Source of the DNA: an uncultured Bacilli bacterium
GTDB lineage: Bacteria; Bacillota_I; Bacilli_A; RFN20; CAG-826
Length of the DNA stretch: 64,000 nucleotides
Direction of reading: 5' to 3'
NCBI GenBank assembly: GCA_944368975.1
Contig: CALVXI010000002.1
Coordinates: 1 to 64,000 of the forward strand
Shown here: positions 45,105-53,594 of the stretch, piece by piece
Layout of the letters: every line of letters begins with the position of its first letter
Position numbering within the stretch: the first letter of the stretch is position 1
The notes under the pieces: generated by a model
Seen by the model: only the letters and a program-made list of their open reading frames with translations
Told to the model about the DNA's origin: nothing
The model's database searches: none
Position numbers and translations under genes: made by a program

Positions 45105-47738
45105 ATGGCTGAAATTGAAAAGATTGATCCTGTTAAGGAAGTTGATGAATTAGTTCAAAAAGGATTAGTTTGTCTTGAGGAATTTAGAAAGTTAAATCAA
45201 GAACAAGTTGATTATATTGTTAGTAAAGTTAGTGTTGCTGTTTTAGATGAACATGAAAAATTAGCTAAACTTGCAATTGAAGAAACTGGTCGTGGTGTTT
45301 TTGAAGATAAATGTACTAAAAACTTATTTGCTTGTGAATATGTTGTTAATGCAATGAGACATTTAAAAACATGTGGAATTATCAGTGATGATCCTGTTAC
45401 AGGTGTTACTGAAGTTGCTGATCCACTTGGTGTAATTTGCGGTATTACTCCAGTTACAAACCCAACAAGTACTGTTATTTTTAAGTGTTTAATTTCTTTA
45501 AAAACAAGAAATCCAATTATTTTCTCATTCCATCCAAATGCACAAAAATGTTGTGTTGAAACTGGAAAAATCATTAGAGAAGCTGCTATTAAAGCTGGAG
45601 CTCCAGAAAATTGTGTTCAATGGATTGAACATCCATCAATGGATGCAACAAATGCTTTAATGAATCATCCAGGTGTTGCTTCAATTTTGGCTACTGGTGG
45701 TAACGCAATGGTTAAAGCTGCTTATAGTTGTGGAAAACCTGCTTTAGGTGTTGGCGCTGGTAATGTTCCTGCTTATGTAGAAAAAACATGTGATATAAAT
45801 CAAGCTGCAAACGATATTTTAATGAGTAAAGCTTTTGATAATGGTATGGTTTGTGCTAGTGAACAAGCAGCTATCGTTGATAAAGAAATTTATGATGAAT
45901 TTATCGAAGCTATTAAGAAATATGGTGCTTATTTATGTAATAAAGAAGAAAAAGAACTTCTTGAAAAATATATGTTTAGACCAACAAAAGATGGTAAAGG
46001 CACAGCCTTATTTAGTGGTTTAGTTGGTCATCCAGCATGGGAAATTGCTAAAGAAGCAGGATTTGAAGTTCCTAAGAAAACTCCAATTTTACTTGTTGAA
46101 TGTAAAGAAGTTAGTGCTAACGAGTGTTTAACTCGTGAAAAACTTTCACCAGTCTTAGCTTTAGTTAAAGCAAAATCAACTGAAGATGGTTTTGATAAAG
46201 CTGAAGCAATGGTTGAAGAAGGCGGTTTAGGACATAGTGCTTGTATTCACACTAAAAGAAAAGATCTTGTTGATGAATTTGGCTTAAGACTTAAAGCTTG
46301 TAGAATTATTTGGAATTCTCCAACTTCATTTGGTGGAATTGGTAATATTTATAATTCTTTCTTACCAAGTATGACTTTAGGATGCGGTAGTTACGGTCAT
46401 AACTCAGTTAGTGGTAACGTTAGTGCTATTAACTTAATTAACATTAAAAAGATTGGTAAAAGGAGAAATAATATGCAATGGTTTAAGATTCCTTCAAAAA
46501 TTTATTTTGAAAGAAATAGTATTCAATATTTAAAAGATGCAAAACATGTAACTAATGCATTTATCGTAACTGATAAGTCCATGGTTCAACTTGGTTTCTT
46601 ACAAAAAATTATCGATGAATTAAAACTTAGAAGAAATGAAATTACTATTCAATTATTTACTGATGTTGAACCAGATCCAGATATTACAACTGTTAAAAAA
46701 GGTTGCGAATTAATGAGATCTTTTGAACCTGATACAATTATTGCTCTTGGTGGTGGTAGTGTTATGGATGCTGCAAAAGGTATGTGGTTATTCTATGAAA
46801 ATCCAGAAGTTAATTTCGATGATTTAAAACAAAAATTCATGGATATTAGAAAAAGAGCCTTTAGATATCCTGAACTTGGTAAAAAATCTAAATTAATTTG
46901 TATCCCAACAACTAGTGGTACTGGTAGTGAAGTTACTCCATTTGCTGTTATCTCCGATAAAGCAAATAATAAGAAATATCCTTTAACTGATTATAGTTTA
47001 ACTCCAACAATTGCTATTATTGATGCTGAACTTACAACAAATTTACCAGCTCAAGTTACTGCTGATACTGGTTTAGATGTCTTAACTCATGCTTTAGAAG
47101 CTTATGTTAGTGTTTTAGCAAGTGATTATACTGATGCTTTAGCAATTCAAGCTGCTCAAATGGTCTTTGAATATTTACCAAGAGCAGTTAAAAATGGTAA
47201 AAATGATTTAGAAGCTAGAGAAAAGATGCATAATGCTTCAACAATGGCAGGTATGGCTTTTGCTAATGCTTTCTTAGGTATGTGTCACTCAATGGCTCAT
47301 AAGATTGGTGGTATGTTCCATGTTCCTCATGGTAGAGCAAATGCTATCTTATTACCATATGTAATTAGATATAATGGTGAAATTCCTCAAAAATTAAGCA
47401 CATGGCCAAAGTATAATGTTTATAATGCTGATAAGCGTTATGCTAAGATTGCTAGATTATTAAATCTTAAAGCTACAACTGATGCTGAAGGTGTTGAATC
47501 ATTAGCTGAAGCTGTTTATAACTTAGGCATTGAATGTGGTGAAAAAATGTCCTTTAAAGAACAAGGTGTTGATGAAAAAGAATGGTTAGAAAAGGTTGAA
47601 GAACTTGCCTATTTAGCTCACGAAGATCAATGTACACCATGTAATCCACGCGTCCCATTAGTAAGTGATATGAAACAAATTTTAATTGATGCTTACTATG
47701 GAAATTTTAAAAAAGATACTCCAAAATCAAAAAAATAA
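45105..47738 (+). CDS. adhE: Bifunctional aldehyde-alcohol dehydrogenase AdhE
   Basis: This 877-residue enzyme reduces acetyl-CoA to acetaldehyde and then ethanol, regenerating two NAD+. The N-terminal aldehyde dehydrogenase domain (1-440) has its catalytic Cys in GMVCASEQ. The C-terminal iron alcohol dehydrogenase domain (about 450-870) has GGGSVMDAAKG, DTGLDVLTHALEAY and the iron-ligand His residues in GMCHSMAHKIGGMFHVPHG. I chose ATG 45105, 10 nt after GGAG, over a TTG at 45084 that lies inside rex. It partners metabolically with pyruvate formate-lyase at 59.7 kb. Confidence 0.95.
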   Translation: MAEIEKIDPVKEVDELVQKGLVCLEEFRKLNQEQVDYIVSKVSVAVLDEHEKLAKLAIEETGRGVFEDKCTKNLFACEYVVNAMRHLKTCGIISDDPVTGVTEVADPLGVICGITPVTNPTSTVIFKCLISLKTRNPIIFSFHPNAQKCCVETGKIIREAAIKAGAPENCVQWIEHPSMDATNALMNHPGVASILATGGNAMVKAAYSCGKPALGVGAGNVPAYVEKTCDINQAANDILMSKAFDNGMVCASEQAAIVDKEIYDEFIEAIKKYGAYLCNKEEKELLEKYMFRPTKDGKGTALFSGLVGHPAWEIAKEAGFEVPKKTPILLVECKEVSANECLTREKLSPVLALVKAKSTEDGFDKAEAMVEEGGLGHSACIHTKRKDLVDEFGLRLKACRIIWNSPTSFGGIGNIYNSFLPSMTLGCGSYGHNSVSGNVSAINLINIKKIGKRRNNMQWFKIPSKIYFERNSIQYLKDAKHVTNAFIVTDKSMVQLGFLQKIIDELKLRRNEITIQLFTDVEPDPDITTVKKGCELMRSFEPDTIIALGGGSVMDAAKGMWLFYENPEVNFDDLKQKFMDIRKRAFRYPELGKKSKLICIPTTSGTGSEVTPFAVISDKANNKKYPLTDYSLTPTIAIIDAELTTNLPAQVTADTGLDVLTHALEAYVSVLASDYTDALAIQAAQMVFEYLPRAVKNGKNDLEAREKMHNASTMAGMAFANAFLGMCHSMAHKIGGMFHVPHGRANAILLPYVIRYNGEIPQKLSTWPKYNVYNADKRYAKIARLLNLKATTDAEGVESLAEAVYNLGIECGEKMSFKEQGVDEKEWLEKVEELAYLAHEDQCTPCNPRVPLVSDMKQILIDAYYGNFKKDTPKSKK

Positions 47739-47740
47739 TT

Positions 47741-47760
47741 AAGATTTAGAAGGTTTTTAG
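47741..47760 (+). repeat. Dispersed 3'-end repeat, copy C
   Basis: AAGATTTAGAAGGTTTTTAG begins 3 nt after the adhE stop and directly precedes the terminator, as in copy B. Confidence 0.6.
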
Positions 47761-47762
47761 TG

Positions 47763-47790
47763 AAAAAGTCCTATTTTCTTAGGACTTTTT
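47763..47790 (+). terminator. Intrinsic terminator of rex-adhE
   Basis: AAAAAGTCCTA and TAGGACTTTTT form a perfect 11-bp stem with a 6-nt loop. Confidence 0.9.
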
Positions 47791-47824
47791 CTAAAAGAAG
47801 TAAATGGAAAATATAGAAAATAAT

Positions 47825-47847
47825 CATTTATTATGAAATAATAAATG
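47825..47847 (+). promoter_or_regulatory. Palindrome upstream of the hydrogenase gene
   Basis: CATTTATTA (47825-47833) and TAATAAATG (47839-47847) form a perfect 9-bp inverted repeat with a 5-nt spacer, directly before a -10-like TATAAA (47850-47855). It is a possible site for Rex or another redox regulator, although it differs from the repeat before rex. Confidence 0.5.
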
Positions 47848-47867
47848 CGTATAAATAGGAGAAAAGT

Positions 47868-49310
47868 ATGGCAAAATTTGACACAAGAGTTCAAGAATTA
47901 CGATATGAAGTTGTTAAAGCAGTAGCTAAGCATATTTATGCTAATGATTTTAAAGAACATGTTTATGATATTGCTAAGGAAATTATTCCAGGACCAAAAC
48001 CAACAATGAGATGTTGTATTTATAAAGAAAGAGCAATCGTTAATGAAAGAATTAAATTAACATTACATAGTTCACAAGATAAATCGAATGTAATTAACGT
48101 TATACCTGTAGCTTGCGATGAATGTCCATTAGGTGGTTATACAGTTAGTGATGAATGTCGAGGTTGTATAGCACATAGATGTATTAATGCTTGTCCTAAA
48201 AAATGTATAACTTTTGATGATAAATTAAGAGCTCATATTGATAAAAGTAAATGTATTAATTGTGGTTTATGTGCTCAAAATTGTCCATATCATGCTATTG
48301 AAAATAGAGTTAGACCATGTGAAAGAGCTTGTAAACAAAAAGCTATTTCACCTAGTAGTGTTGACGGAAGTGCCTCAATTAATTATGAAAAATGCATAAA
48401 GTGTGGTGCTTGTGTTTATACATGTCCATTTGGTGCAATTGTTGATGAAGGATATATTGAAGAAATAATTAATATCCTTAGAAATAGTGAAAATAATACT
48501 AAATATCAAGTTTATGCAGTTGTCGCTCCTTCAATTGGTACTAATTTTTATGGAGTTAAAACTGGCCAAGTGGTTAGTGCAATGAAAAAGTTAGGATTCT
48601 ATCGAGTTGTTGAAGCAGCTTTAGGAGCTGATGTTGTTGCTTTAGAAGAAGCTAAAGAGCTTGAAGAAAGAGGAACTTTAACTTCGTCTTGTTGCCCAGC
48701 TTTTGTTGATTATGTAAAGAAATTTTATCCTGAACTTAAAGATTATGTTAGTTCCACACCTAGTCCAATGGCAATGATTGGTAAGATTTTAAAAGAACAT
48801 AAACCTGGATGTAAGGTTATATTTGTTGGACCTTGTACAGCTAAAAAGAGCGAAGTTAGAAAAGACAGTGTTAGACCTTATATTGATAGTGTTTTAACTT
48901 TTGAGGAACTCCAAGCTTTAATTGATGCTAAAGAAATTGATATTGCTAGTTTAGAAGAATCACATTTTGAAAATGGCAGTGGCTTTGGAAGAGGATTTGC
49001 TAAATGTGGTGGCTTAACTAATGCGGTTAATCAAGCTTTAAAAGAAAATAATAGTGAATTTGTTGCTAAAGGAATAGTTTGTGATGGTATTGATAACATT
49101 CGTATGGCTTTAAATAAATGGAAAAGTGGAAATAAAGATTTTAATTTCTTTGAAGGCATGGCTTGTAGTGGAGGATGTATCGGAGGGCCATGTAATTTAA
49201 CTCACGAATTAAGAGATAAAATTATGGCAGATAAATTCTCACAAAATAGTGATGCAAAAGAAATTAAAGAAGCAATTACTAAATCTAGATCAACAAAGAA
49301 AGGAAAATAA
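47868..49310 (+). CDS. [FeFe] hydrogenase-like iron-sulfur protein (group B type)
   Basis: This 480-residue protein has two adjacent [4Fe-4S] ferredoxin motifs (CINCGLCAQNCP, CIKCGACVYTCP) plus further N-terminal Cys, then the H-cluster signatures: TSSCCPAF (L1), VGPCTAKKSE (L2) and EGMACSGGCIGGP (L3). These correspond to the less-studied group B [FeFe] hydrogenases, not the TSCCPGW/MPC form of group A. It would use reduced ferredoxin to make H2, or act as a sensor. No HydEFG maturases are in the window. A GGAG ribosome site precedes the ATG, and the agmatinase-like gene follows after 3 nt. Confidence 0.88.
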   Translation: MAKFDTRVQELRYEVVKAVAKHIYANDFKEHVYDIAKEIIPGPKPTMRCCIYKERAIVNERIKLTLHSSQDKSNVINVIPVACDECPLGGYTVSDECRGCIAHRCINACPKKCITFDDKLRAHIDKSKCINCGLCAQNCPYHAIENRVRPCERACKQKAISPSSVDGSASINYEKCIKCGACVYTCPFGAIVDEGYIEEIINILRNSENNTKYQVYAVVAPSIGTNFYGVKTGQVVSAMKKLGFYRVVEAALGADVVALEEAKELEERGTLTSSCCPAFVDYVKKFYPELKDYVSSTPSPMAMIGKILKEHKPGCKVIFVGPCTAKKSEVRKDSVRPYIDSVLTFEELQALIDAKEIDIASLEESHFENGSGFGRGFAKCGGLTNAVNQALKENNSEFVAKGIVCDGIDNIRMALNKWKSGNKDFNFFEGMACSGGCIGGPCNLTHELRDKIMADKFSQNSDAKEIKEAITKSRSTKKGK

Positions 49311-49313
49311 TAT

Positions 49314-50216
49314 ATGAAAGAATTTAGAGATTTAATGGCAAAAGATATTGATGAGGCTAATGTTTATTTAATTGGTATCCCTTTTGATAAAAATGCTAGT
49401 GTTGGTAAAGGAGCATGCGAAGCACCTAGAGTACTTAGAGAGTTAAGTTATGAATTACCAGCATTTGATGCTAAAGGTCAAGACTTAAGAGAAAAAATTA
49501 AAATCTATGATTTTGGCGATATTCTTACAGAAGATTTTAATAAAATGGAAGAAGAAATTACTAATAAACTATATTCAAAAGAAGGATTGCACCTTATTTT
49601 TGGTGGTGATCACTCTATTGCTATAGCAAGCGAAAGAGCATTTTTTAATAGATGTAATAAGTTAAATAAAACACCTGTTATTATTCATATTGATGCTCAC
49701 CCAGATATTTGTGATGAATATGAAGGAAATAAATACTCTCATGCTTGTCCAATTTATCGTGCACTTGAATATGGTTATGAAGATAAAAATATTACATTAA
49801 TTGGTATTAGAGGTTTTGAAGCTCAAGAAGTTGAAACATTTAAAAAACATCCATTACTTGATGTTTTTAAGGCTAATGATGTTAAGATGATGGGTATCGA
49901 ATTGCTTATTAAAATTTTAAAAACAAAATATAGCGATGATAAGTATTTAATTTATATAAGTTATGATATTGATGCAAATGATCCATGCTATGCTCCTGGC
50001 ACAGGAACACCTGAATCATTTGGCTTATCTAATTTTGAAACAATGACTTTAATTCAAGGTATTATTACTAACTTAAATGTTGATACATTAGATATAGTTG
50101 AGGTTGCTCCTCCACTTGATGTAAATAATATAACAAGTTGGCTAGCAGTTAAGTCGTTATATGAATTTTTTACCGCATATATACAAAAAACCACGCAAAA
50201 CCTTGATATTTTATAA
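49314..50216 (+). CDS. speB: Ureohydrolase (agmatinase/arginase family)
   Basis: This 300-residue enzyme has all manganese-binding motifs: GGDHS, IDAHPD and YDIDANDPCYAPGTGTPE. Agmatinase (agmatine to putrescine plus urea) is the likeliest activity by motif form, but formiminoglutamase or guanidinobutyrase relatives share them. The last residues (KTTQNLDIL) are encoded by a copy of the dispersed repeat, so the C-terminus has probably been replaced or extended by it. It is cotranscribed with the hydrogenase and ung. Confidence 0.82.
   Translation: MKEFRDLMAKDIDEANVYLIGIPFDKNASVGKGACEAPRVLRELSYELPAFDAKGQDLREKIKIYDFGDILTEDFNKMEEEITNKLYSKEGLHLIFGGDHSIAIASERAFFNRCNKLNKTPVIIHIDAHPDICDEYEGNKYSHACPIYRALEYGYEDKNITLIGIRGFEAQEVETFKKHPLLDVFKANDVKMMGIELLIKILKTKYSDDKYLIYISYDIDANDPCYAPGTGTPESFGLSNFETMTLIQGIITNLNVDTLDIVEVAPPLDVNNITSWLAVKSLYEFFTAYIQKTTQNLDIL
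50187..50212 (-). repeat. Dispersed 3'-end repeat, copy D, inside the speB end
   Basis: On the minus strand it reads AAGGTTTTGCGTGGTTTT, matching copy H closely. On the plus strand it encodes the last residues of the ureohydrolase. Confidence 0.65.
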
Positions 50217-50218
50217 AA

Positions 50219-50878
50219 ATGAATAATTGGATAGATGTTTTTAATATCCTAAAAAATAAGGATTATTTTAAGGAATTATTGTCTTTTATTGATAGTGAAT
50301 ATCAAAAATATATCATCTATCCTCCAAAAGAATTAATCTTTAATGCATTTAAATTAACACCTTATAATGAAGTGAAAGTTGTTATATTCGGACAAGATCC
50401 TTATTTTAATAAGGGAGAGGCAATGGGATTAGCTTTTAGTGTTAATAAAGATATAAAAGTTCCACCATCCTTAAAAAATATTTATAAAGAAATTGAGCTT
50501 GAATTCAATCAAAAATTTAATAATTGTGATGGTGATCTAACTTATTTAGCTAAACAAGGTGTTTTATTACTTAATCCAATATTAACAGTAAGAGAAAAAT
50601 CTCCATTAAGTCACGATAATAATTTATACAAAGAATTTACTAAAGATATAATTTTATCTTTAGAAGAAAATAATAATGTAATTATTTATTTATTAATGGG
50701 TAATAAAGCTAAAAGATATGAAAAATATATCACAAATAAAAATCATTATATTATAAAAGTTAGTCATCCTAGTCCATTAGGGGCTAATAAAGGTGGTTTC
50801 TTTAATAGTAATTGTTTTAAAAGAATTAATGAAATATTAAAGAAAAATAATGAGGATACAATAAATTGGTTAAAATAA
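50219..50878 (+). CDS. ung: Uracil-DNA glycosylase
   Basis: This 219-residue enzyme removes uracil from DNA. The family-1 motifs are GQDPYF (Asp is the catalytic base; GQDPYH is usual) and HPSPLGA (HPSPLSA usual), with PPSLKNIYKE and LLLNPILTVRE in between. It starts 2 nt after the ureohydrolase stop without a ribosome site. Confidence 0.92.
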   Translation: MNNWIDVFNILKNKDYFKELLSFIDSEYQKYIIYPPKELIFNAFKLTPYNEVKVVIFGQDPYFNKGEAMGLAFSVNKDIKVPPSLKNIYKEIELEFNQKFNNCDGDLTYLAKQGVLLLNPILTVREKSPLSHDNNLYKEFTKDIILSLEENNNVIIYLLMGNKAKRYEKYITNKNHYIIKVSHPSPLGANKGGFFNSNCFKRINEILKKNNEDTINWLK

Positions 50879-50899
50879 AACATCTCTTCGCGAGATGTT
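50879..50899 (+). terminator. Hairpin terminator between convergent genes
   Basis: AACATCTC and GAGATGTT form a perfect 8-bp stem around TTCGC. It ends the transcript of 47868-50878 and may serve the convergent gene too. Confidence 0.75.
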
Positions 50900-50927
50900 A
50901 TATTTTAATTTAAATTAGTTTCAATTC

Positions 50928-51446
50928 TTATTTTTTTAATGTAATTAAAGTTTGAACTAATAAATAAACGCCATAGATAGCAAGTAAAACACCAAATACG
51001 ACCCATAAATAACTATTCATTTCTGGAATAACCATAAATAAGATAGCTAATATTGTTAAAATTAAGCCAACAACTAATTCTGTGATGCCTGGAGTATTTT
51101 GTTTTCTAATAAATCTAACGATAGCGTCGATAATAAGTAAAATACCAATTGCTAATACTCCAACAATGATTACTTTTTGTAATAACTCAACTGCATTAAT
51201 ATAATTTGCAAGCATTGAAATACCACAAGCAAGTAAAATTGCACTAGCGACGCCTGTAGGTAATAAGAAGTTTACATTTTTTTGTTCAGTAGCACATTTA
51301 ATAAATAAAAATATGCCTAATAAGGTAACACAGCCTCCTAATAAATAATTAAGGATACTGGCATTAAGAATTGAGACTGCAATTAAAATACCTAAAATGA
51401 TAAATATAATTGACTCAATAATTTTGTATGCTTTTGCTTTACTCAT
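50928..51446 (-). CDS. DUF308/HdeD-like membrane protein
   Basis: This 172-residue protein consists of six hydrophobic helices with repeated Gly-rich patterns (IILGILIAV, CVTLLGIFLF, IDAIVRF, VVGLILTILAIL), typical of the HdeD/DUF308 family, which in enterics is linked to acid resistance but is otherwise uncharacterised. A GGGAGG ribosome site precedes its ATG on the minus strand. Confidence 0.8.
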   Translation of the reverse strand: MSKAKAYKIIESIIFIILGILIAVSILNASILNYLLGGCVTLLGIFLFIKCATEQKNVNFLLPTGVASAILLACGISMLANYINAVELLQKVIIVGVLAIGILLIIDAIVRFIRKQNTPGITELVVGLILTILAILFMVIPEMNSYLWVVFGVLLAIYGVYLLVQTLITLKK

Positions 51447-51466
51447 AATTTCCTCCCTAAAGCAAG

Positions 51467-51497
51467 TTAAAAACTATGCTTCATACATAGTTTTTAA
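51467..51497 (-). terminator. Terminator after the 76-residue membrane protein gene
   Basis: A perfect 12-bp stem (TTAAAAACTATG with CATAGTTTTTAA) around a 7-nt loop lies between the two minus-strand genes. Confidence 0.75.
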
Positions 51498-51510
51498 ATT
51501 TAAATTTCTT

Positions 51511-51741
51511 TTAATCTGCCCAGAATAAATGTTTAAAGAGCAATACCCAAATTAAATCAAGATAACCTAATACAATTCCAAAGATTGTATAAGCTAAAGC
51601 TAAAATTAATCTAATTAATCCCTTTTTGTGTAACCAGTTTGACCATCTTACAAGAATTTCAGTGATCCAGTTAACACCAGGAATTAATAAAAGTAAGGCT
51701 TGAATTAATCGTGGTAAATTGTTAAATGACTTATAAATCAT
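51511..51741 (-). CDS. Small membrane protein, unknown function
   Basis: This 76-residue protein has two hydrophobic helices (LIQALLLLIPGVNWITEI and LILALAYTIFGIVLGYL) and is rich in Trp. A good AAAGGAG site upstream of its ATG supports it as a real gene. No family is recognised with confidence. Confidence 0.65.
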   Translation of the reverse strand: MIYKSFNNLPRLIQALLLLIPGVNWITEILVRWSNWLHKKGLIRLILALAYTIFGIVLGYLDLIWVLLFKHLFWAD

Positions 51742-51904
51742 AATCCTTCATCTCCTTTAATTTATTATATCACGCATAGAATAAAATAAAGTATTTTTTA
51801 TTTATTTAAATAAAATATTGCTTAATATTTTTTTAGTGAATTAAGAACGTTTTTTAAAATTTTAATTTACGCTTATAATTAGAGATTGCATGATTTTTCT
51901 TTCG

Positions 51905-51928
51905 AAAACCTTGCAAAAGTAAGGTTTT
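51905..51928. terminator. Hairpin that is also dispersed repeat copy E
   Basis: AAAACCTT (51905-51912) and AAGGTTTT (51921-51928) pair around GCAAAAGT, followed by T on the plus strand. On the minus strand it reads ACTTTTGCAAGGTTTT, the dispersed repeat core. It sits at the end of the zinc-ribbon gene. Confidence 0.65.
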
Positions 51929-51929
51929 T

Positions 51930-53381
51930 TTAGTTTTCTTCTACTATAGTTTTCTCTTCAATTACATTAGTTTTATTTTGAAATAATTTGTTATTTAAAA
52001 TTTTAATAACAATAATTCCAACTAAGAAGATAACACCTAGAACCATAAATATAATTGGCATTACAATACTAATTTCTGGTGAAACTGTTGTAGAAAGAAG
52101 TTTCTCATAAATATAAGGAACACAAACTAAATCAACGATTAATAAAATAATTCCAATTAAGATTAAAGAGATACTTGCTGTAAACCCAGATGTTATTGCT
52201 TTTTTACTAAATGAATTTCCAAAATGAATTAATGATTCGTTAATAAATCTAATTAGAGATTCGACAAATGATAAAACAAATGCGACTAAGAAAAATACAC
52301 AAATTGTATTACCAACATAATTTAATACAAATTCATTCCACATATCATCTGTTGCATAAGGGTATAAAGAAATACCTAAACTAGTTAATTGCCCATAATA
52401 TGGTTGAATGCCAGAAGAAAGACTACTTTCTTCCATTGTAAGACTATATAAACCTAATCCAAATAAAGATAAAGAAACGATTCCAATAATGGTAATTACA
52501 CTACTAGAAATACCTGAGAATAAATATCCTTTTAAATTACCATTATATCCTTTAACAATACCATTTAAGACTAAGCTTGCTAATAAGAATATAGCACCAA
52601 GAATAATTCCAGCAATAGTCGCACCATTTAAACTATAACCAATACTTATTCCACTTGTGTTTGTTTTTGTTGCAATAAATAACATGAAAATACAAGCTAA
52701 AGCTAAATAAATAAAGTAAGCATTAATTCCGTATTTTGTTAAATTTCCATCTTTTTCTTTGATGTATTTAATACCAGCCTTAATAGCAAAAGCTATATTT
52801 ATAATTGTAAATACAAAAGCTAGAATTATAACTATTAAGCCTAATAAACTAGAAGGTAAAATTAATTCACTTGCATCAGCAGTTCCAATAACTTCAAATG
52901 CATCTGAGAAAAAGTAATAAATATTTAATTGAAGACCTGTATCAGCAGAAGCTCCCCCTGAACTAATAGTAGGTGTAGCACCAACTAAGAAAACGAATAT
53001 TGTTGAAAATAAAATTACTAAGCAGGTAGATATTTGTGAAATTAAACTAAGGATACTTTTAACTTTAGTTTTAGGTTTACTTGAAACTTTATTTTCACTT
53101 AAAGAACTAGAAGTTTCTTTGTTAACAGAAGCCTTAGTATGTTTTGCTAATGCTTCGTGTTTAGTTTCATTTTCCTTGCTTAATTCAGCTTCCTTTTTAA
53201 AAGGTAAGTTTTTTTCAACAATTGCATTGCGGTTAGAACCACAATAAATACAATATTCGCCATCAGCTGGAGTTAATTTTCCACAAGTTGGACAAATACT
53301 ATTGCCATCAAGCCTTCTACCACATTTTTTGCAAAAAACTGCATCTTGTTGGTTTTCTTGGCCACAGCGTGCACATATCAT
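51930..53381 (-). CDS. Zinc-ribbon multi-pass membrane protein
   Basis: This 483-residue protein starts with two zinc-ribbon motifs (MICARCGQ then FCKKCGRR; ICPTCGKL then YCIYCGSN), a Lys/Ser-rich linker (about 50-105) and about eight hydrophobic helices. I chose the ATG at 53381 because an AGGAGG site lies 10 nt upstream; longer starts at 53390 or 53435 are too close to, or upstream of, that site. Such double zinc-ribbon membrane proteins are common in Firmicutes, with unknown function. Confidence 0.75.
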   Translation of the reverse strand: MICARCGQENQQDAVFCKKCGRRLDGNSICPTCGKLTPADGEYCIYCGSNRNAIVEKNLPFKKEAELSKENETKHEALAKHTKASVNKETSSSLSENKVSSKPKTKVKSILSLISQISTCLVILFSTIFVFLVGATPTISSGGASADTGLQLNIYYFFSDAFEVIGTADASELILPSSLLGLIVIILAFVFTIINIAFAIKAGIKYIKEKDGNLTKYGINAYFIYLALACIFMLFIATKTNTSGISIGYSLNGATIAGIILGAIFLLASLVLNGIVKGYNGNLKGYLFSGISSSVITIIGIVSLSLFGLGLYSLTMEESSLSSGIQPYYGQLTSLGISLYPYATDDMWNEFVLNYVGNTICVFFLVAFVLSFVESLIRFINESLIHFGNSFSKKAITSGFTASISLILIGIILLIVDLVCVPYIYEKLLSTTVSPEISIVMPIIFMVLGVIFLVGIIVIKILNNKLFQNKTNVIEEKTIVEEN

Positions 53382-53528
53382 ATGTATCATTCCTCCTGAT
53401 TTATTTATTATAAAGCTCGGTATTGTCAAATTCAATTTTTGATATTTTTATTTATATTTTATACATCTTATTATTGTCGATATTATCTTATTAAAATAAA
53501 ACATGTTAAGAAAATATTTTCAAAAAAA

Positions 53529-53569
53529 TTAGCACTCTCTATTGACAAGTGCTAAAAAATATTTATAAT
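53529..53569 (+). promoter_or_regulatory. CIRCE operator overlapping the clpB promoter
   Basis: TTAGCACTC (53529-53537), 9 nt, then AAGTGCTAA (53547-53555): one base from the CIRCE consensus bound by HrcA. A perfect -35 TTGACA (53542-53547) lies inside it, followed after 16 nt by a perfect -10 TATAAT (53564-53569). HrcA binding would occlude the promoter until heat stress. Confidence 0.9.
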
Positions 53570-53594
53570 TATTGCTTGTAGGAGGTAAAGTAAA

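Noticed and set aside
45835..46023. Second plus-strand frame inside adhE
   Set aside because: It is a shadow frame of a strongly conserved enzyme gene, with no start signals of its own.
49314..50216. Reading the ureohydrolase as a certain agmatinase
   Set aside because: The motifs are shared with arginase, formiminoglutamase and guanidinobutyrase; no other polyamine gene is adjacent, so the symbol is tentative.
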